DNA of 64,000 nt, taken from contig NZ_FWXX01000002.1 of assembly GCF_900176475.1 (NCBI RefSeq), positions 186,001-250,000 on the forward strand, written 5' to 3'. The stretch comes from Tropicibacter naphthalenivorans (lineage in GTDB: Bacteria; Pseudomonadota; Alphaproteobacteria; Rhodobacterales; Rhodobacteraceae). This document shows positions 35,489 through 44,852 of this stretch, in pieces; position 1 is the stretch's first letter; each line of letters opens with the position of its first letter. Made by a program: the position numbers and the translations under genes. Below the pieces are notes generated by a model. That model ran no database searches. It saw only the letters and a list, made by a program, of their open reading frames with translations, and had not been told where the DNA came from.

Positions 35489-36823
35489 CTAAAGATAGTC
35501 CGCCCGCTGCAAGCCATACTTGGCCATCTTCTCGTTCAGCGTCCGGCGCGGCAGGCACAGCTCGTCCATCACCGCCGCGATCGACCCCTTGTGCCGCCGC
35601 ATGGTGTTGTCGATCAGCATCCGTTCAAACGCTTCGACGTATTCCTTCAAAGGCTTGCCTTCGGTGGTCATCACCGGCTGCATCTGGTCGTGATCGCTCA
35701 TCAGCAGCGACGCAATGGTCCCCTGCCCGCGCCGCGATTGCAGCACCGCGCGCTCGGCGAGGTTGATCAACTGCCGCACGTTGCCGGGCCAAGGCGCTTG
35801 CAACAGTTGCGCCGCCTCTTGGGCCGAGACCTTCGGCGCGTCACAGCCGTATTCCTCGGAAAACTGCTCGGATAGGCGGGTGAACAGCGTCAGGATGTCT
35901 TCGCCACGCGCGCGCAAGGGCGGCACCACGATCTTCAACGCCGCAAGGCGATAATAGAGGTCGGGCCGCATGGTGCTCTCGCAGGTGCGCCCTTCATCCT
36001 GAAGGTTGCAGATCGCCACGATGCGCGTCTCGGGCGGGTTGCCCTGATCGTTGATCGCCGACAACAGCCGCGCCTGCGCCGCATCGGACAGCACCTCGAT
36101 GTCTTCCAGAACCAAGGTGCCGCCGCGCGCTTCTTCGACCGCCGGAAGGCGCGTATCCTCGGGCTGCATCGGGCCAAACAGGCGGCGCATCAGCGCGTCT
36201 TCGTCCATGGCGCCGCAGGAAATCAGCACAAACTTTTTGCCCGCCCGCGCGCCAACCGCGTGCATGGCGTGCGCCACCAGCGTCTTGCCGGTGCCTGTTT
36301 CGCCTTCGATTAAGACATGCCCGTCGGCCTGCCCAAGGTCTAAAATATCCTCGCGCAAACGCTCCATCGCCGGGGAAGAGCCGATCAGCTTTTCCATGAT
36401 CTGACCGCCCTCACCCAACTCGCGGCGCAGCGCACGGGTGTCCAGCGTCAGCCGCCGCGCATTCGTCGCCTTTTTCGCCAGCTCGGACATGCGGTCGGGG
36501 TTGAAGGGCTTTTCAAGGAAATCAAACGCGCCAATGCGCATCGCCTCGACCGCAATCGGCACATCGCCGTGGCCGGTGATCATGATCACCGGCAAGGAAC
36601 TGTCCGCGCCCATCAGCTTTTTCAACAGCTGAATCCCGTCCATCCCCGGCATCTTGATGTCGGAAATCACGATCCCCGGATAGTCGGCGCTGAGCGTGCC
36701 CAATGCCTCTTCGGCGCTGGCGAATGTCTCGGTGTCATAGCCCGACAGCGCCAGCCACTGGCTGATCGACTGCCGCATATCCTGCTCGTCATCCACAATC
36801 GCGATTTTCATTGCATTCGCCAT
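35489..36823 (-). CDS. dctD: DctD-type response regulator lacking the GAFTGA loop
   Basis: 444 residues: receiver domain with phospho-acceptor Asp in VISDIKMPGMDG and K in FLEKPF; AAA+ domain with Walker A GETGTGKT and Walker B GGTLVLEDIE; and a Fis-type HTH (GSIAAVMDELCLPRRTLNEKMAKYGL). The L1 loop, normally ELFGHxxGAFTGA, reads RRLFGPMQPEDTRLPAVEEA, so the sigma-54 contact is absent. It probably acts with another sigma factor, as NtrC of Rhodobacter capsulatus does. It forms a two-gene unit with dctB, 8 bp upstream. No dctA or TRAP transporter lies in the window. Confidence 0.9.
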   Translation of the reverse strand: MANAMKIAIVDDEQDMRQSISQWLALSGYDTETFASAEEALGTLSADYPGIVISDIKMPGMDGIQLLKKLMGADSSLPVIMITGHGDVPIAVEAMRIGAFDFLEKPFNPDRMSELAKKATNARRLTLDTRALRRELGEGGQIMEKLIGSSPAMERLREDILDLGQADGHVLIEGETGTGKTLVAHAMHAVGARAGKKFVLISCGAMDEDALMRRLFGPMQPEDTRLPAVEEARGGTLVLEDIEVLSDAAQARLLSAINDQGNPPETRIVAICNLQDEGRTCESTMRPDLYYRLAALKIVVPPLRARGEDILTLFTRLSEQFSEEYGCDAPKVSAQEAAQLLQAPWPGNVRQLINLAERAVLQSRRGQGTIASLLMSDHDQMQPVMTTEGKPLKEYVEAFERMLIDNTMRRHKGSIAAVMDELCLPRRTLNEKMAKYGLQRADYL

Positions 36824-36831
36824 GGGCTTCG

Positions 36832-38592
36832 TTACTCCGCCGCTTCGGTCTTTTCGTTAAGGACGGGCAGCTGCATCTCAAAGACAGCCCCGCCGTGTTC
36901 ACCATTGCGGGCGGTCAGCCGCCCGCCCAGATCGCTGACGATCCCCGAGGAAATCGCCAAGCCCAAGCCCACCCCGTCGCCGGGTTGCTTGGTGGTATAA
37001 AAAGGCTCAAACAGCGCATCGAGGTCAGAAATGCCGTGACCGTTGTCGCGCACGCTGAGCGTCGCCGTCTCGCCCGCCGCAAGGATGATTTCCACCTGCG
37101 GGTCATCCTCTGACTTGGTGGCATCCAGCGCATTTCTCAAGAGGTTGACCAAGACCTGTTCGATGCGCATCCGGTCGCCCATCACCCGAACCGGCTCATC
37201 CGGCAAGATCTTGCTGATCTTGATACGGCGCGATTTCAGCTGCGGCTCCATCATCGACAGCGATGAGGCCAGCGCCTCGGCCATGTCGACCGGGCTGAAC
37301 TGTTCCTGCCCCTTGCGGGCGTAGGATTTCAGCTGGCGGGTGATCGCGCCCATGCGTTCGATCAGATCGTCGATGCGGTGAAAGGCAGACAGCGCCTCGT
37401 CCGGCCGGTTGCGCCGCAGCAGCAGGCGCGCGCCCGCAAGGTAGGTCTTCATCGCCGCCAGCGGTTGGTTCAGCTCGTGGCTGACCGCCGCCGACATCTC
37501 GCCCAAGGCGGCCAGTTTCGAGCTTTGCGCAAGGCTTTGCTCTGCCACGGCAAGGTTTTCCTGCACCCGCTCGCGTTCGGCAATCTCGCGCTGAAGCCGC
37601 GCGTTCAACGCCCGAAGTTCAGCCGATTCCCGTTGGAACAGCGCCATGCGCAGCGCGGTTTTGCGGCTGAGCGTGTAGAACGCAAGCGCCGCGAGGATCG
37701 CGAACCCCATGATTTCCAAGGCCAAAGCCGCGTTCACCCGCTCGCGCACGCTGGCATAGGTGGTAAAGGTCGTCAGGGTCCAGCCGCGGAAGGGAATGCG
37801 CCCGTCGATGCGCATCACCGCCTCGCCTTTGAGGTAGGCGTCAGCGTCTTGCGCGGTCCAGTCGGCGGTGGCGCGGATCGCCCGTTCGATGGCGCCGTCC
37901 GCCGGTTGCCGTTCCAGCGCGCTGACGATGGTCAGCCCCCGCCAGCGTGGTTCGGTCGCAAGGATGATGGTGCCTTCGCTGTCGGTGACCATGACCGCGT
38001 CGGAAATCCCCGCCCAGGCGCGTTCGAATTTGGCCAGATCGACCTCGACCATGATGACGCCGACGGTCTCACCGGCGCTTTCCATGCGGCGCGAATAGGT
38101 AAAGCTGTAGCCGCCCGCCTCGCGCTGGATCGTGGTAAAGACCGTGGTGTTCGAGCGCAGCGCATCGACGAAATACGGCCCGTTGCGGTGGTTTTCACCC
38201 AGGCGGCTGCGGTCGGTGGCGGCCACGGTGCGCCCATCGCTGTCCAGCAGCATCAAGGAGGCCGCGCCGATTTCATCGACAAAAGAAATCAGTCGCTGCG
38301 AGCTTTGCGCATAATCCGCCGAGTTGAGCGCGCCGATCAAGGCCGGGTCGCGCGCCAGCAGTTGCGGCACAATGGCGTTGCGGCGCAGCTCGGACACCAA
38401 GTTGCCCGAGTAGAGCGCGAGACGCAGTTCGGCCCGGTTGCGGGTGGTTTCGGTAAAGCGGTCGGTCAGCAGCCGGTTCGTGACCCACGCGGTGGCAATC
38501 GCCGCGACCAGCAGCACCACCAACGCCAAGCGCACCCGCCCCGAAAGGGGCGCGCTGCGGCGATAGACAAGGGGTTTGGTCGAACGTGCCAT
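36832..38592 (-). CDS. dctB: DctB-type sensor histidine kinase
   Basis: About 586 residues from the ATG at 38592; an alternative TTG at 38628 lies just after purQ. One membrane helix (LALVVLLVAAIATAWV), a periplasmic double-Cache/PAS region (about 45-295), a second helix (ALEIMGFAILAALAFYTL), a coiled coil (ALNARLQREIAERERVQ), then HisKA with the phospho-acceptor His in AAVSHELNQPLAAMKTYL, and HATPase_c with NALDATK, DNGHGI and GVGLGLAIS. DctB senses C4-dicarboxylates and phosphorylates DctD. It is co-directional with purQ upstream. Confidence 0.92.
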   Translation of the reverse strand: MARSTKPLVYRRSAPLSGRVRLALVVLLVAAIATAWVTNRLLTDRFTETTRNRAELRLALYSGNLVSELRRNAIVPQLLARDPALIGALNSADYAQSSQRLISFVDEIGAASLMLLDSDGRTVAATDRSRLGENHRNGPYFVDALRSNTTVFTTIQREAGGYSFTYSRRMESAGETVGVIMVEVDLAKFERAWAGISDAVMVTDSEGTIILATEPRWRGLTIVSALERQPADGAIERAIRATADWTAQDADAYLKGEAVMRIDGRIPFRGWTLTTFTTYASVRERVNAALALEIMGFAILAALAFYTLSRKTALRMALFQRESAELRALNARLQREIAERERVQENLAVAEQSLAQSSKLAALGEMSAAVSHELNQPLAAMKTYLAGARLLLRRNRPDEALSAFHRIDDLIERMGAITRQLKSYARKGQEQFSPVDMAEALASSLSMMEPQLKSRRIKISKILPDEPVRVMGDRMRIEQVLVNLLRNALDATKSEDDPQVEIILAAGETATLSVRDNGHGISDLDALFEPFYTTKQPGDGVGLGLAISSGIVSDLGGRLTARNGEHGGAVFEMQLPVLNEKTEAAE

Positions 38593-38629
38593 GGCGCGCA
38601 GGATAGGCCCCACGCGCCCGGTTCTCAAG

Positions 38630-39298
38630 TCAGGCCGAGGCGAGCTCGGTCGTCAGATGGGCGAAAAGACGCGCACCGTCGTCGTTGCCATGGGCGGCTT
38701 CGGACGCGCGTTCCGGGTGTGGCATCATTCCCAGAACCCGGCGGTTGGCCGACAGGATGCCCGCAATGTCGCGCGCCGCGCCGTTGGGGTTGGCGGTATA
38801 GCGGAAGGCCACGCGGTCTTCGCTCTCGAGCGCGTCGAGGGTCGCGTCATCGGCAAAGTAGTTGCCGTCGTGGTGCGCGATGGGCAGGCCAATCTCGGTG
38901 CCCTTGCCGTAGCCCTTGGTGTAGACGCTGTCTTCGGTGGCGACGGTCAGGCCAACGGTGCGGCAGATATACTTCAACCCTGCATTGCGCAGCAGCGCGC
39001 CGGGCAGCAGGCCGGTTTCGGTCAGCACCTGAAAGCCGTTGCAGACGCCCAGCACATAGCCGCCGCGGTCGGCGTGGGCCTTGACCTCTTGGATAATCGG
39101 CGCGTTGGCCGCGATGGCCCCGCAGCGCAGGTAGTCGCCAAACGAGAACCCGCCGGGCACACCGATGATATCCACACCGGACGGCAAGGCCGTATCCTTG
39201 TGCCAGACCATGTCCACTTGCAGACCGGCTTGTTCAAAGGCCCGGGCCATGTCCCGATCACAGTTCGAGCCGGGGAAGACGATGACAGCGGCTTTCAT
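38630..39298 (-). CDS. purQ: Phosphoribosylformylglycinamidine synthase, glutaminase subunit
   Basis: 222 residues, starting [20 protein letters not shown]. Class I amidotransferase: nucleophile Cys in GVCNGFQVL, with the His and Glu of the triad in [10 protein letters not shown]. PurQ delivers ammonia to PurL within the PurLQS complex of de novo purine synthesis. GAGGATTGCCC precedes the ATG at 39298. purS is 2.2 kb upstream, separated by a chemoreceptor gene, and purC is farther still, so the usual purC-purS-purQ run is broken up here. Confidence 0.96.
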   Translation of the reverse strand: MKAAVIVFPGSNCDRDMARAFEQAGLQVDMVWHKDTALPSGVDIIGVPGGFSFGDYLRCGAIAANAPIIQEVKAHADRGGYVLGVCNGFQVLTETGLLPGALLRNAGLKYICRTVGLTVATEDSVYTKGYGKGTEIGLPIAHHDGNYFADDATLDALESEDRVAFRYTANPNGAARDIAGILSANRRVLGMMPHPERASEAAHGNDDGARLFAHLTTELASA

Positions 39299-39450
39299 GG
39301 GCAATCCTCTCTTGCAACGAGCGCGCCGGGGGTGGCCCGTCCAAGGCCAAACCGACGTCACAAAGCGCGCGGCGCAGAATCGCCGCTTTGGCGGCTTTTA
39401 GCACAGGTTTGGCGCAAAGACAGGGTGTCCTTGCACACCGAAAGCGACGG

Positions 39451-39482
39451 CTTGAAACGCCGATCCAGACCGGCGTTTCAAG
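39451..39482. repeat. 12-bp inverted repeat after the chemoreceptor gene
   Basis: CTTGAAACGCCG and CGGCGTTTCAAG pair perfectly around an 8-nt loop. It begins about 10 bp beyond the chemoreceptor stop on the minus strand. No T-run follows on either strand, so it may stabilise a 3' end and not terminate by itself. The remaining ~150 bp to purQ shows nothing else. Confidence 0.7.
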
Positions 39483-39492
39483 GTTGGCTGTT

Positions 39493-41445
39493 TTAGAATT
39501 CGTCCCAGATTTTGCCATCGGCGGAATGGACATCCACCGGGCCACCACCGCTGACCGCCTTCTTTTCGACGCGCTCAGAGGGCGCAGGTGCCGCAGGCGC
39601 GCTTGGCTCAACCGTCCAATCGTCTTTCGGCGCATGGGACGACGCAGGCGGGGCCACGGGTTCGGGCGCGCCGTCCATATCCTGTCCGTGATGAAAGATG
39701 CCCAAGGTGTCGGTCAAACGCTCGGCTTCGATGTTCAGGCTTTGGCCGGCAGCATTGAGTTCTTCGACGATAGCCGCGTTTTCCTGGGTCGTGCCTTCGA
39801 GACGTTGAACACCGTCGTTGATCTCGCCCAAGCCCTTGGTCTGGCTGCGGATGGACCCGGCAATTTCCGTGATCAGATCGCGCAGGCGGCCCACCTGGGT
39901 CTGCACCTCCATCAAGGATTTGCCCGTCTGCTGCACCAGTTCGCTGCCTTCGCGGACTTCTTCGCTGCTCGACAGGATCAAGGTCTTGATCTCCTGGGCC
40001 GAGTTGGCCGCGGTTTGGGCCAGGCTGCGCACTTCGGAGGCAACCACAGCAAAGCCCTTGCCCGCTTCACCGGCGCGCGCCGCTTCGACGCCCGCGTTCA
40101 ACGCCAAGAGGTTCGTCTGGAAGGCGATGTCGTCGATGGCCGAAATGATCTGGTTGATCTTGTCGGACGTCGCTTCGATCCGGTTGATCGCGTCGATGGC
40201 CCGGCGCACCACCTCGCCGCTTTCGTCGGACAACTGTCGGCTGGCCCCGGCAAGCTCATCGGCTTGCTCGACGTTGGCGGCGATGTCGCGGCTGGTGGTG
40301 GTGATCTGGTTCAACGCTTCGGCGGAGTGCATCAGCGTCCCGGCCTGCTCTTCAACGCGGCGCGCCAGATCGTCAGACGTCGCGCCAATCTCGGCCGCAG
40401 CAGAGCGCACGCCGGTTGCCACGCCATCCGCCTGTGCCAAGGCCTTCGCCAGGCTTTCGACACCTTCGTCAAAGTCGCGGCGCAGCGCCTCGTACTCGGG
40501 CGGGAAATCACCGCCCTCAATGCTGACCGCGAGATTGCGCTCGGCCACGCTGGACAGACCTTTGCGCAAGGCGGCGACCACGCGGTCCGTCTCGGCGCGG
40601 GCTTGTTCGGCGTCTTTGTCCTTGTTCTGGGCCTCGCCCAGCTTGCCACGGAAGGTTTCCACAGTGCGCGCGGTGGCGCCCAGTTCATCGACGCGGTCCG
40701 TGTGCGGCACGTCGCTATCCAGATCGCCATCGGCCATGGCCTGAAGACGCGCAGAGATCTCCGACAGGGGGCGCAAGGTGCGGCCAAGCACAAAGAACAT
40801 CGCCGTCATCCCCAGCCCCATCGCCACCGCCGAGGCAATCAGACCCAGTTTAAGACGCTCGGCGATTTGCGTGTCCACAACGGTGCGGTTCACACCCACA
40901 TAAAAGATCCCGATCACGTTGTTCTGCGCGTCAAAGATCGGCTCGTAGATCGTGTAGTACGGCTTGCCGAGGATCACAGCCTCGCCCATGAATGTCTCAC
41001 CGGCGAGCATTTGGGCGTGCACCGGGTTTTGCTTGCCCAGCCAGGTGCCGACCGCGCGCGCGCCGTCGGGTTTGACGATGTTCGTGGTGCGGCGGATGAA
41101 ATCGCCCTCTTCTGGAACCCAAGCGAACAGCGTCGCCGTTTCGCCCGAAATCCGGCCAACCGAATCGATCAGGTCGTGCGTTTCGGGCACCACAAGCTCT
41201 GGCCATTGCACCGCAACGACTTGGCCCTCGTCGTCCAGCTCCATCTCGATTCCCGGGAACTGGCCCGCGAATTTATCGACCAAAATGCGCAAGGACGCCA
41301 TTTGGCGGGCCTGGGCGGCGTCGATGGCCGAGGTTCGACTTTGCATGTCGAACACAAAGAAAAGCCCGCCGCAAACCAGCAGCAACAAGCCGGAAAAAGC
41401 GACTGCCAATGCAGCCTTGATAGAAGACGTCAATCGTCGCATCAT
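39493..41445 (-). CDS. Methyl-accepting chemotaxis protein with Cache domain
   Basis: 650 residues from the ATG at 41445; an in-frame start at 41487 is less likely. Two helices (AALAVAFSGLLLLVCGGLFFVF and LGLIASAVAMGLGMTAMFFVLG) bracket a periplasmic Cache_3/Cache_2-type sensor. HAMP follows, then the signalling hairpin tip (IDDIAFQTNLLALNAGVEAARAGEAGKGFAVVASEVRSLAQ). The last five residues, IWDEF, fit the xWxxF tether that recruits CheR/CheB in other bacteria. The ligand is unknown; a single Cache of this type often binds small carboxylates. It is placed between purS and purQ. Confidence 0.93.
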   Translation of the reverse strand: MMRRLTSSIKAALAVAFSGLLLLVCGGLFFVFDMQSRTSAIDAAQARQMASLRILVDKFAGQFPGIEMELDDEGQVVAVQWPELVVPETHDLIDSVGRISGETATLFAWVPEEGDFIRRTTNIVKPDGARAVGTWLGKQNPVHAQMLAGETFMGEAVILGKPYYTIYEPIFDAQNNVIGIFYVGVNRTVVDTQIAERLKLGLIASAVAMGLGMTAMFFVLGRTLRPLSEISARLQAMADGDLDSDVPHTDRVDELGATARTVETFRGKLGEAQNKDKDAEQARAETDRVVAALRKGLSSVAERNLAVSIEGGDFPPEYEALRRDFDEGVESLAKALAQADGVATGVRSAAAEIGATSDDLARRVEEQAGTLMHSAEALNQITTTSRDIAANVEQADELAGASRQLSDESGEVVRRAIDAINRIEATSDKINQIISAIDDIAFQTNLLALNAGVEAARAGEAGKGFAVVASEVRSLAQTAANSAQEIKTLILSSSEEVREGSELVQQTGKSLMEVQTQVGRLRDLITEIAGSIRSQTKGLGEINDGVQRLEGTTQENAAIVEELNAAGQSLNIEAERLTDTLGIFHHGQDMDGAPEPVAPPASSHAPKDDWTVEPSAPAAPAPSERVEKKAVSGGGPVDVHSADGKIWDEF

Positions 41446-41545
41446 ACGCCCCGGAAACAGTGATCGTTGCCGGCAGCATGTCCACATTTTCCCACGATTG
41501 TGTTAAGACCCGCGAGATGATGCGACGATTTTTAACGATCGACCC

Positions 41546-41776
41546 TTAGAGGTGTTCGATCCGGTAGCTTTCGATGACCGTGTTCGCCAGGAGCTTTTCG
41601 CACATCTGACCGATGGTCTCGTCGCTGGTGCCGTCGGCCAGGTCCAGCTCGATCACCTTGCCCTGACGGACCGAACCAACGCCCTCGAACCCCAGCGCGC
41701 CAAGCGCGTGGCGCACGGCCTCGCCCTGCGGATCCAGAACGCCCTGCTTGAGCATCACATGCACACGAACTTTCAT
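41546..41776 (-). CDS. purS: Phosphoribosylformylglycinamidine synthase subunit PurS
   Basis: 76 residues, starting MKVRVHVMLKQGVLDPQGEA, which is diagnostic of PurS, with the GKVIELDL strand and LLANTVIESYRIE at the end. PurS is the small dimeric subunit that holds PurQ and PurL together. AGGGAAAGGAACC precedes the ATG at 41776; the longer reading to 41914 is spurious. It is 100 bp from the chemoreceptor start and 157 bp from the protease fusion stop. Confidence 0.96.
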   Translation of the reverse strand: MKVRVHVMLKQGVLDPQGEAVRHALGALGFEGVGSVRQGKVIELDLADGTSDETIGQMCEKLLANTVIESYRIEHL

Positions 41777-41933
41777 GACGGTTCCTTTCCCTAAGGCTTG
41801 ATAACTTGCGCGGTTGGAACCCCATCGGGCGACAAAATGCAAGCCAAAAGGCACCAAAGCCCCCTCGCACGCCACGAAAAAGGGGCGCGCCGCCGATCCG
41901 CAGCACGCCCCCATGACATCGCAAAGCCAGGGC

Positions 41934-44084
41934 TTATTCGATATTGCCGCGGCGGATCAGGTTCCCGGCGTCCGCCTCGATGCGGAAGGCACCGGCGGTA
42001 TTGCCCGACAAGTCGTTGTTTTCATAGGTGCCCGTCGCCCCAAGACGCACGCGGATCGCCTCGTAGACATTGTCGGAAATCACGTTGTCGCGCACGATCG
42101 GGTTTGAGCCATCCTTGACCGAGATGCCGTAAAAGGCGTTGTGGTGGATGGTGTTGTTCTCGATCACGCCCTTGCCATTTTCATGGATGTACAGCGCGCT
42201 TTGCTGGCCGTCGCGGAACTCGTTGTTGTACACGACCGGGTTGGCGTTGGCCTTGATTTCCAGACCGGCATAGGCGTTGTTGTAGACGGTGTTGTTTTCC
42301 ATCCGGCCCGTGGCGCCGTTGGACCACATCACGCCGCCCTGCTGGCCGTTGCGCACCACGTTGCCGATCAGATAGACGTCATGGGCCGCCTTGACCTCGA
42401 TCCCGGCGAGGCGGTTGTTGACCACGGTGTTGTTTTCGTAGCGGCCAGAGCCGCCTTCGTTCACAAAGATGCCAGAGCCGTTGCCGTCGCGCATGGTGTT
42501 GCCGCGCACCACCGGGTTGCCGCCGGACTTGACCTCGACGCCGGCGAACTTGTTGCCGTAGATCAGGTTGTCCTCCAGCAGCGCCTTGCCGTTGTCAAAG
42601 ATAAAGATGCCGCCTTCGGAGCCATCGTGGATGGTCGAGCGGCGGATGGTGGCGCCTTCGTTGCCGCGAATGGCGATGACGGCCAGCTCGGCGGCGGTGA
42701 CATCAAGGTCTTCCATGATGACCGACCCGCCCGCGATGTGGATGCCAAAGAACTTGCCCTCGGTCTGGCGCACGGTCATGCGCGCGACGCGCCCCGACGG
42801 TGCGGTCCAGTTGATGGCGTTGTCGTTGGGCACCGCGAGGATGATCTGCGACGGGTCGCCCACGCCGACGATTTCCACCGGTTTGTCGATGTCCAACCCC
42901 TTGGTGTAGGTGCCGGGGTAGACCTCGATGCGGGTGCCGGGCTCGGCGCGGGCGACCGCGTCCGCAAGGCTGCTGTAGTCGCCGCCGCCATTCGCCTTGA
43001 CCGTCAAGAGCGGCGTGTCAGAGGCGCGCGGCGCCACCGACGGGATCGCGCATTCGCGCTCGATCACCCGGCGCGCCATCGAAGCAAAGGTGTGGTTGCC
43101 GCATTCCTCAACGTAGGCCTCGTAGCCCGCGCAGCCGATCAGCTTGGCCTCTGACCACAGGGCGGTGCAGGCGTTGACGGCGGGTTTGGGGGTTACGACC
43201 GGGGTCGGAGCGGGTTTGGGCGTCGGCGCAGGCGTCGGATTTGGCCCCACGGCGGCCTTGAGCACGCTCGACTGCGGCAGGATCCGCGTCATCGGGATCG
43301 CCATGTTAAAGCCCGTCCGGCTGTCGCCCGCGTGGTGCAGGCCCACGACGCGCTTGTCGCTGATCCGAATGACCGGAGAGCCAGAGTTCCCCCCAAGGGT
43401 ATCGCAGCTGTGCACCAGCTTGCCTTCCTCGGAAATCGCAGGAGTCGCGGCGGCGCAGCCTTCGCGGCTGATGTGCTGGGCCTGCCCCTGCGGGTGCCCG
43501 ATGATCCACAGGAACTCGGAATCCTCGGGGTCGGCCATCGCCAGTTCCAGCTTGCCGTATTTGGTCGACGGATTGCCAAAGACCCGCAGCACGGAATAAT
43601 CCAGCTCGCGCGAGGTCTCGACGATCTGCGGGCTGACGGTGTAGCGGTCGACCCCTTCGGAGCGGCCCGGCTTGATAAAGCCCATGACCAGCTGCGCCGC
43701 CTGCACGCCGCTGTCCTTGCCGGACGGGTCACGATCCATGCCCGGCACGCAGTGGTGGTTGGTCAGGATGTGCTGGTCGTCGACGATGAAGGCGGTGCAA
43801 AAGCCGGTCTTGCCATTGTCGAACAACATGTCGAGCCGCCCGATGGGCCGCCCCAGACGCACCGCCGGGGAATTCTCGCCGTATTCGATGATCGGCTCGT
43901 TCTGGTAGTCGCCAAAGGCCTGTTCGAGCACAAAGCCCCCGGCCCCACCGGCGGCTTGGCGCGGCTGGATGACGATCTTGCCAAAGTCGCTCGGGTCAAA
44001 CTCGGCGGGCGCCTGTTGGGCGTGGGCAGGCAAAGCGGCCGCGGTGCAGGCAAGCACGGCAAGCGCGGATAAAAGCGGTCTCAT
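41934..44084 (-). CDS. Secreted trypsin-like protease fused to a right-handed beta-helix
   Basis: 716 residues from the ATG at 44084 (MRPLLSALAVLACTAAALPAHA signal peptide). Residues ~60-270 form a trypsin-like domain: His in HILTNHHCV, Asp in SRELDYSVLRV, Ser in GGNSGSPVI. A Pro/Thr/Lys linker (TPAPTPKPAPTP) leads to a short Cys-containing segment, then ~300 residues of beta-helix with repeats such as NTVYNNAYAGLEIKANANPVVYNNEFRDGQ, of the NosD/pectate-lyase-like type. The protease could act on exported substrates bound by the helix. The combination is unusual. It lies between purC and purS. Confidence 0.87.
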   Translation of the reverse strand: MRPLLSALAVLACTAAALPAHAQQAPAEFDPSDFGKIVIQPRQAAGGAGGFVLEQAFGDYQNEPIIEYGENSPAVRLGRPIGRLDMLFDNGKTGFCTAFIVDDQHILTNHHCVPGMDRDPSGKDSGVQAAQLVMGFIKPGRSEGVDRYTVSPQIVETSRELDYSVLRVFGNPSTKYGKLELAMADPEDSEFLWIIGHPQGQAQHISREGCAAATPAISEEGKLVHSCDTLGGNSGSPVIRISDKRVVGLHHAGDSRTGFNMAIPMTRILPQSSVLKAAVGPNPTPAPTPKPAPTPVVTPKPAVNACTALWSEAKLIGCAGYEAYVEECGNHTFASMARRVIERECAIPSVAPRASDTPLLTVKANGGGDYSSLADAVARAEPGTRIEVYPGTYTKGLDIDKPVEIVGVGDPSQIILAVPNDNAINWTAPSGRVARMTVRQTEGKFFGIHIAGGSVIMEDLDVTAAELAVIAIRGNEGATIRRSTIHDGSEGGIFIFDNGKALLEDNLIYGNKFAGVEVKSGGNPVVRGNTMRDGNGSGIFVNEGGSGRYENNTVVNNRLAGIEVKAAHDVYLIGNVVRNGQQGGVMWSNGATGRMENNTVYNNAYAGLEIKANANPVVYNNEFRDGQQSALYIHENGKGVIENNTIHHNAFYGISVKDGSNPIVRDNVISDNVYEAIRVRLGATGTYENNDLSGNTAGAFRIEADAGNLIRRGNIE

Positions 44085-44330
44085 GGCAATGTCCCCGTTG
44101 GCAAATGATTTTGGGGATAGGCTACGCGCGGCAGGGCCTGCCGCCAAGTAAAGAATTCCTTGCCCTGTGGGCTGGGCTGAAACGACGCGCTAACCGTTCT
44201 CATCGTCACCGAAATAGTTTGATCGATATCTACCCATCCCAGAGGGCGAATTAAAATTCGCAGACTTGCACAGCTGCACGAATGCAATCATAGGGTTTCA
44301 CTTTAAAGAACTTCACCACTGGGGGGCTAA

Positions 44331-44726
44331 ATGGCTGAAAATGGGATGAGTACTACCGTTCTTTCCGGCTTGATTGCAGCTTTCATTGCAGTCACCGGAG
44401 CAGGAATTTCATATATCGTAGACTTTGAAAAAAGGATTTCAATTAACGAGACGCGTCTAAATGCCTTAACAGGCATTGCCGCAGCAGATAGTACGGGGCT
44501 TGGGGTGAAACAGGAGCAACTCGACTCTGACGTTTCAAGTCGCAAGTCAACCACTGAAAGCAACTTGTTTAGCAGTGCGATTTCGGAAGGTTGCCTTAAA
44601 CTGATCACTACGTACAACTCGATTGTAAGTGACGGAGCGCTTTACAGTTCAGAACGTGAGCGCCTAGAGGCACTGAAATCACAGATGTCAGCTTTGGGCT
44701 GCACCACACTAGGTGAAAATCCCTAA
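44331..44726 (+). CDS. AT-rich orphan gene, small membrane-anchored protein
   Basis: 131 residues with one N-terminal helix (VLSGLIAAFIAVTGAGISYIV), then a helical soluble part (FEKRISINETRLNALTG, SERERLEALKSQMSAL) that may form a coiled coil. No family was recognised. GGGGGCTAA precedes the ATG. The gene and its flanks (about 44200-44800) are visibly richer in A and T than everything around them, and codon use (TTT, AAA, AAT, TTA) is unlike neighbouring genes. It is the only plus-strand gene in the purQ-purC stretch. These facts suggest acquisition from elsewhere. Confidence 0.65.
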   Translation: MAENGMSTTVLSGLIAAFIAVTGAGISYIVDFEKRISINETRLNALTGIAAADSTGLGVKQEQLDSDVSSRKSTTESNLFSSAISEGCLKLITTYNSIVSDGALYSSERERLEALKSQMSALGCTTLGENP

Positions 44727-44803
44727 TTCATACGAAGCAAGGAGGCTTAAGGCTATTCAAAGGAAAAAGTTAGATTTGCATGACGAAAAACAACGCCAAC
44801 AAC

Positions 44804-44827
44804 AAAAAAGGGCCCCGAAGGGCCCTT
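44804..44827 (-). terminator. purC terminator
   Basis: On the minus strand AAGGGCCC-TTCG-GGGCCCTT is followed by TTTT, starting about 25 bp after the purC stop. It shows that purC transcription ends before the neighbouring insert. Confidence 0.9.
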
Positions 44828-44852
44828 AATTCATTCACACCAGGCGCAAACC

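Noticed and set aside
39388-41463. Plus-strand open frame of 691 codons
   Set aside because: Antisense to the chemoreceptor gene; composition is what complementing a helical Glu/Ala-rich protein yields.
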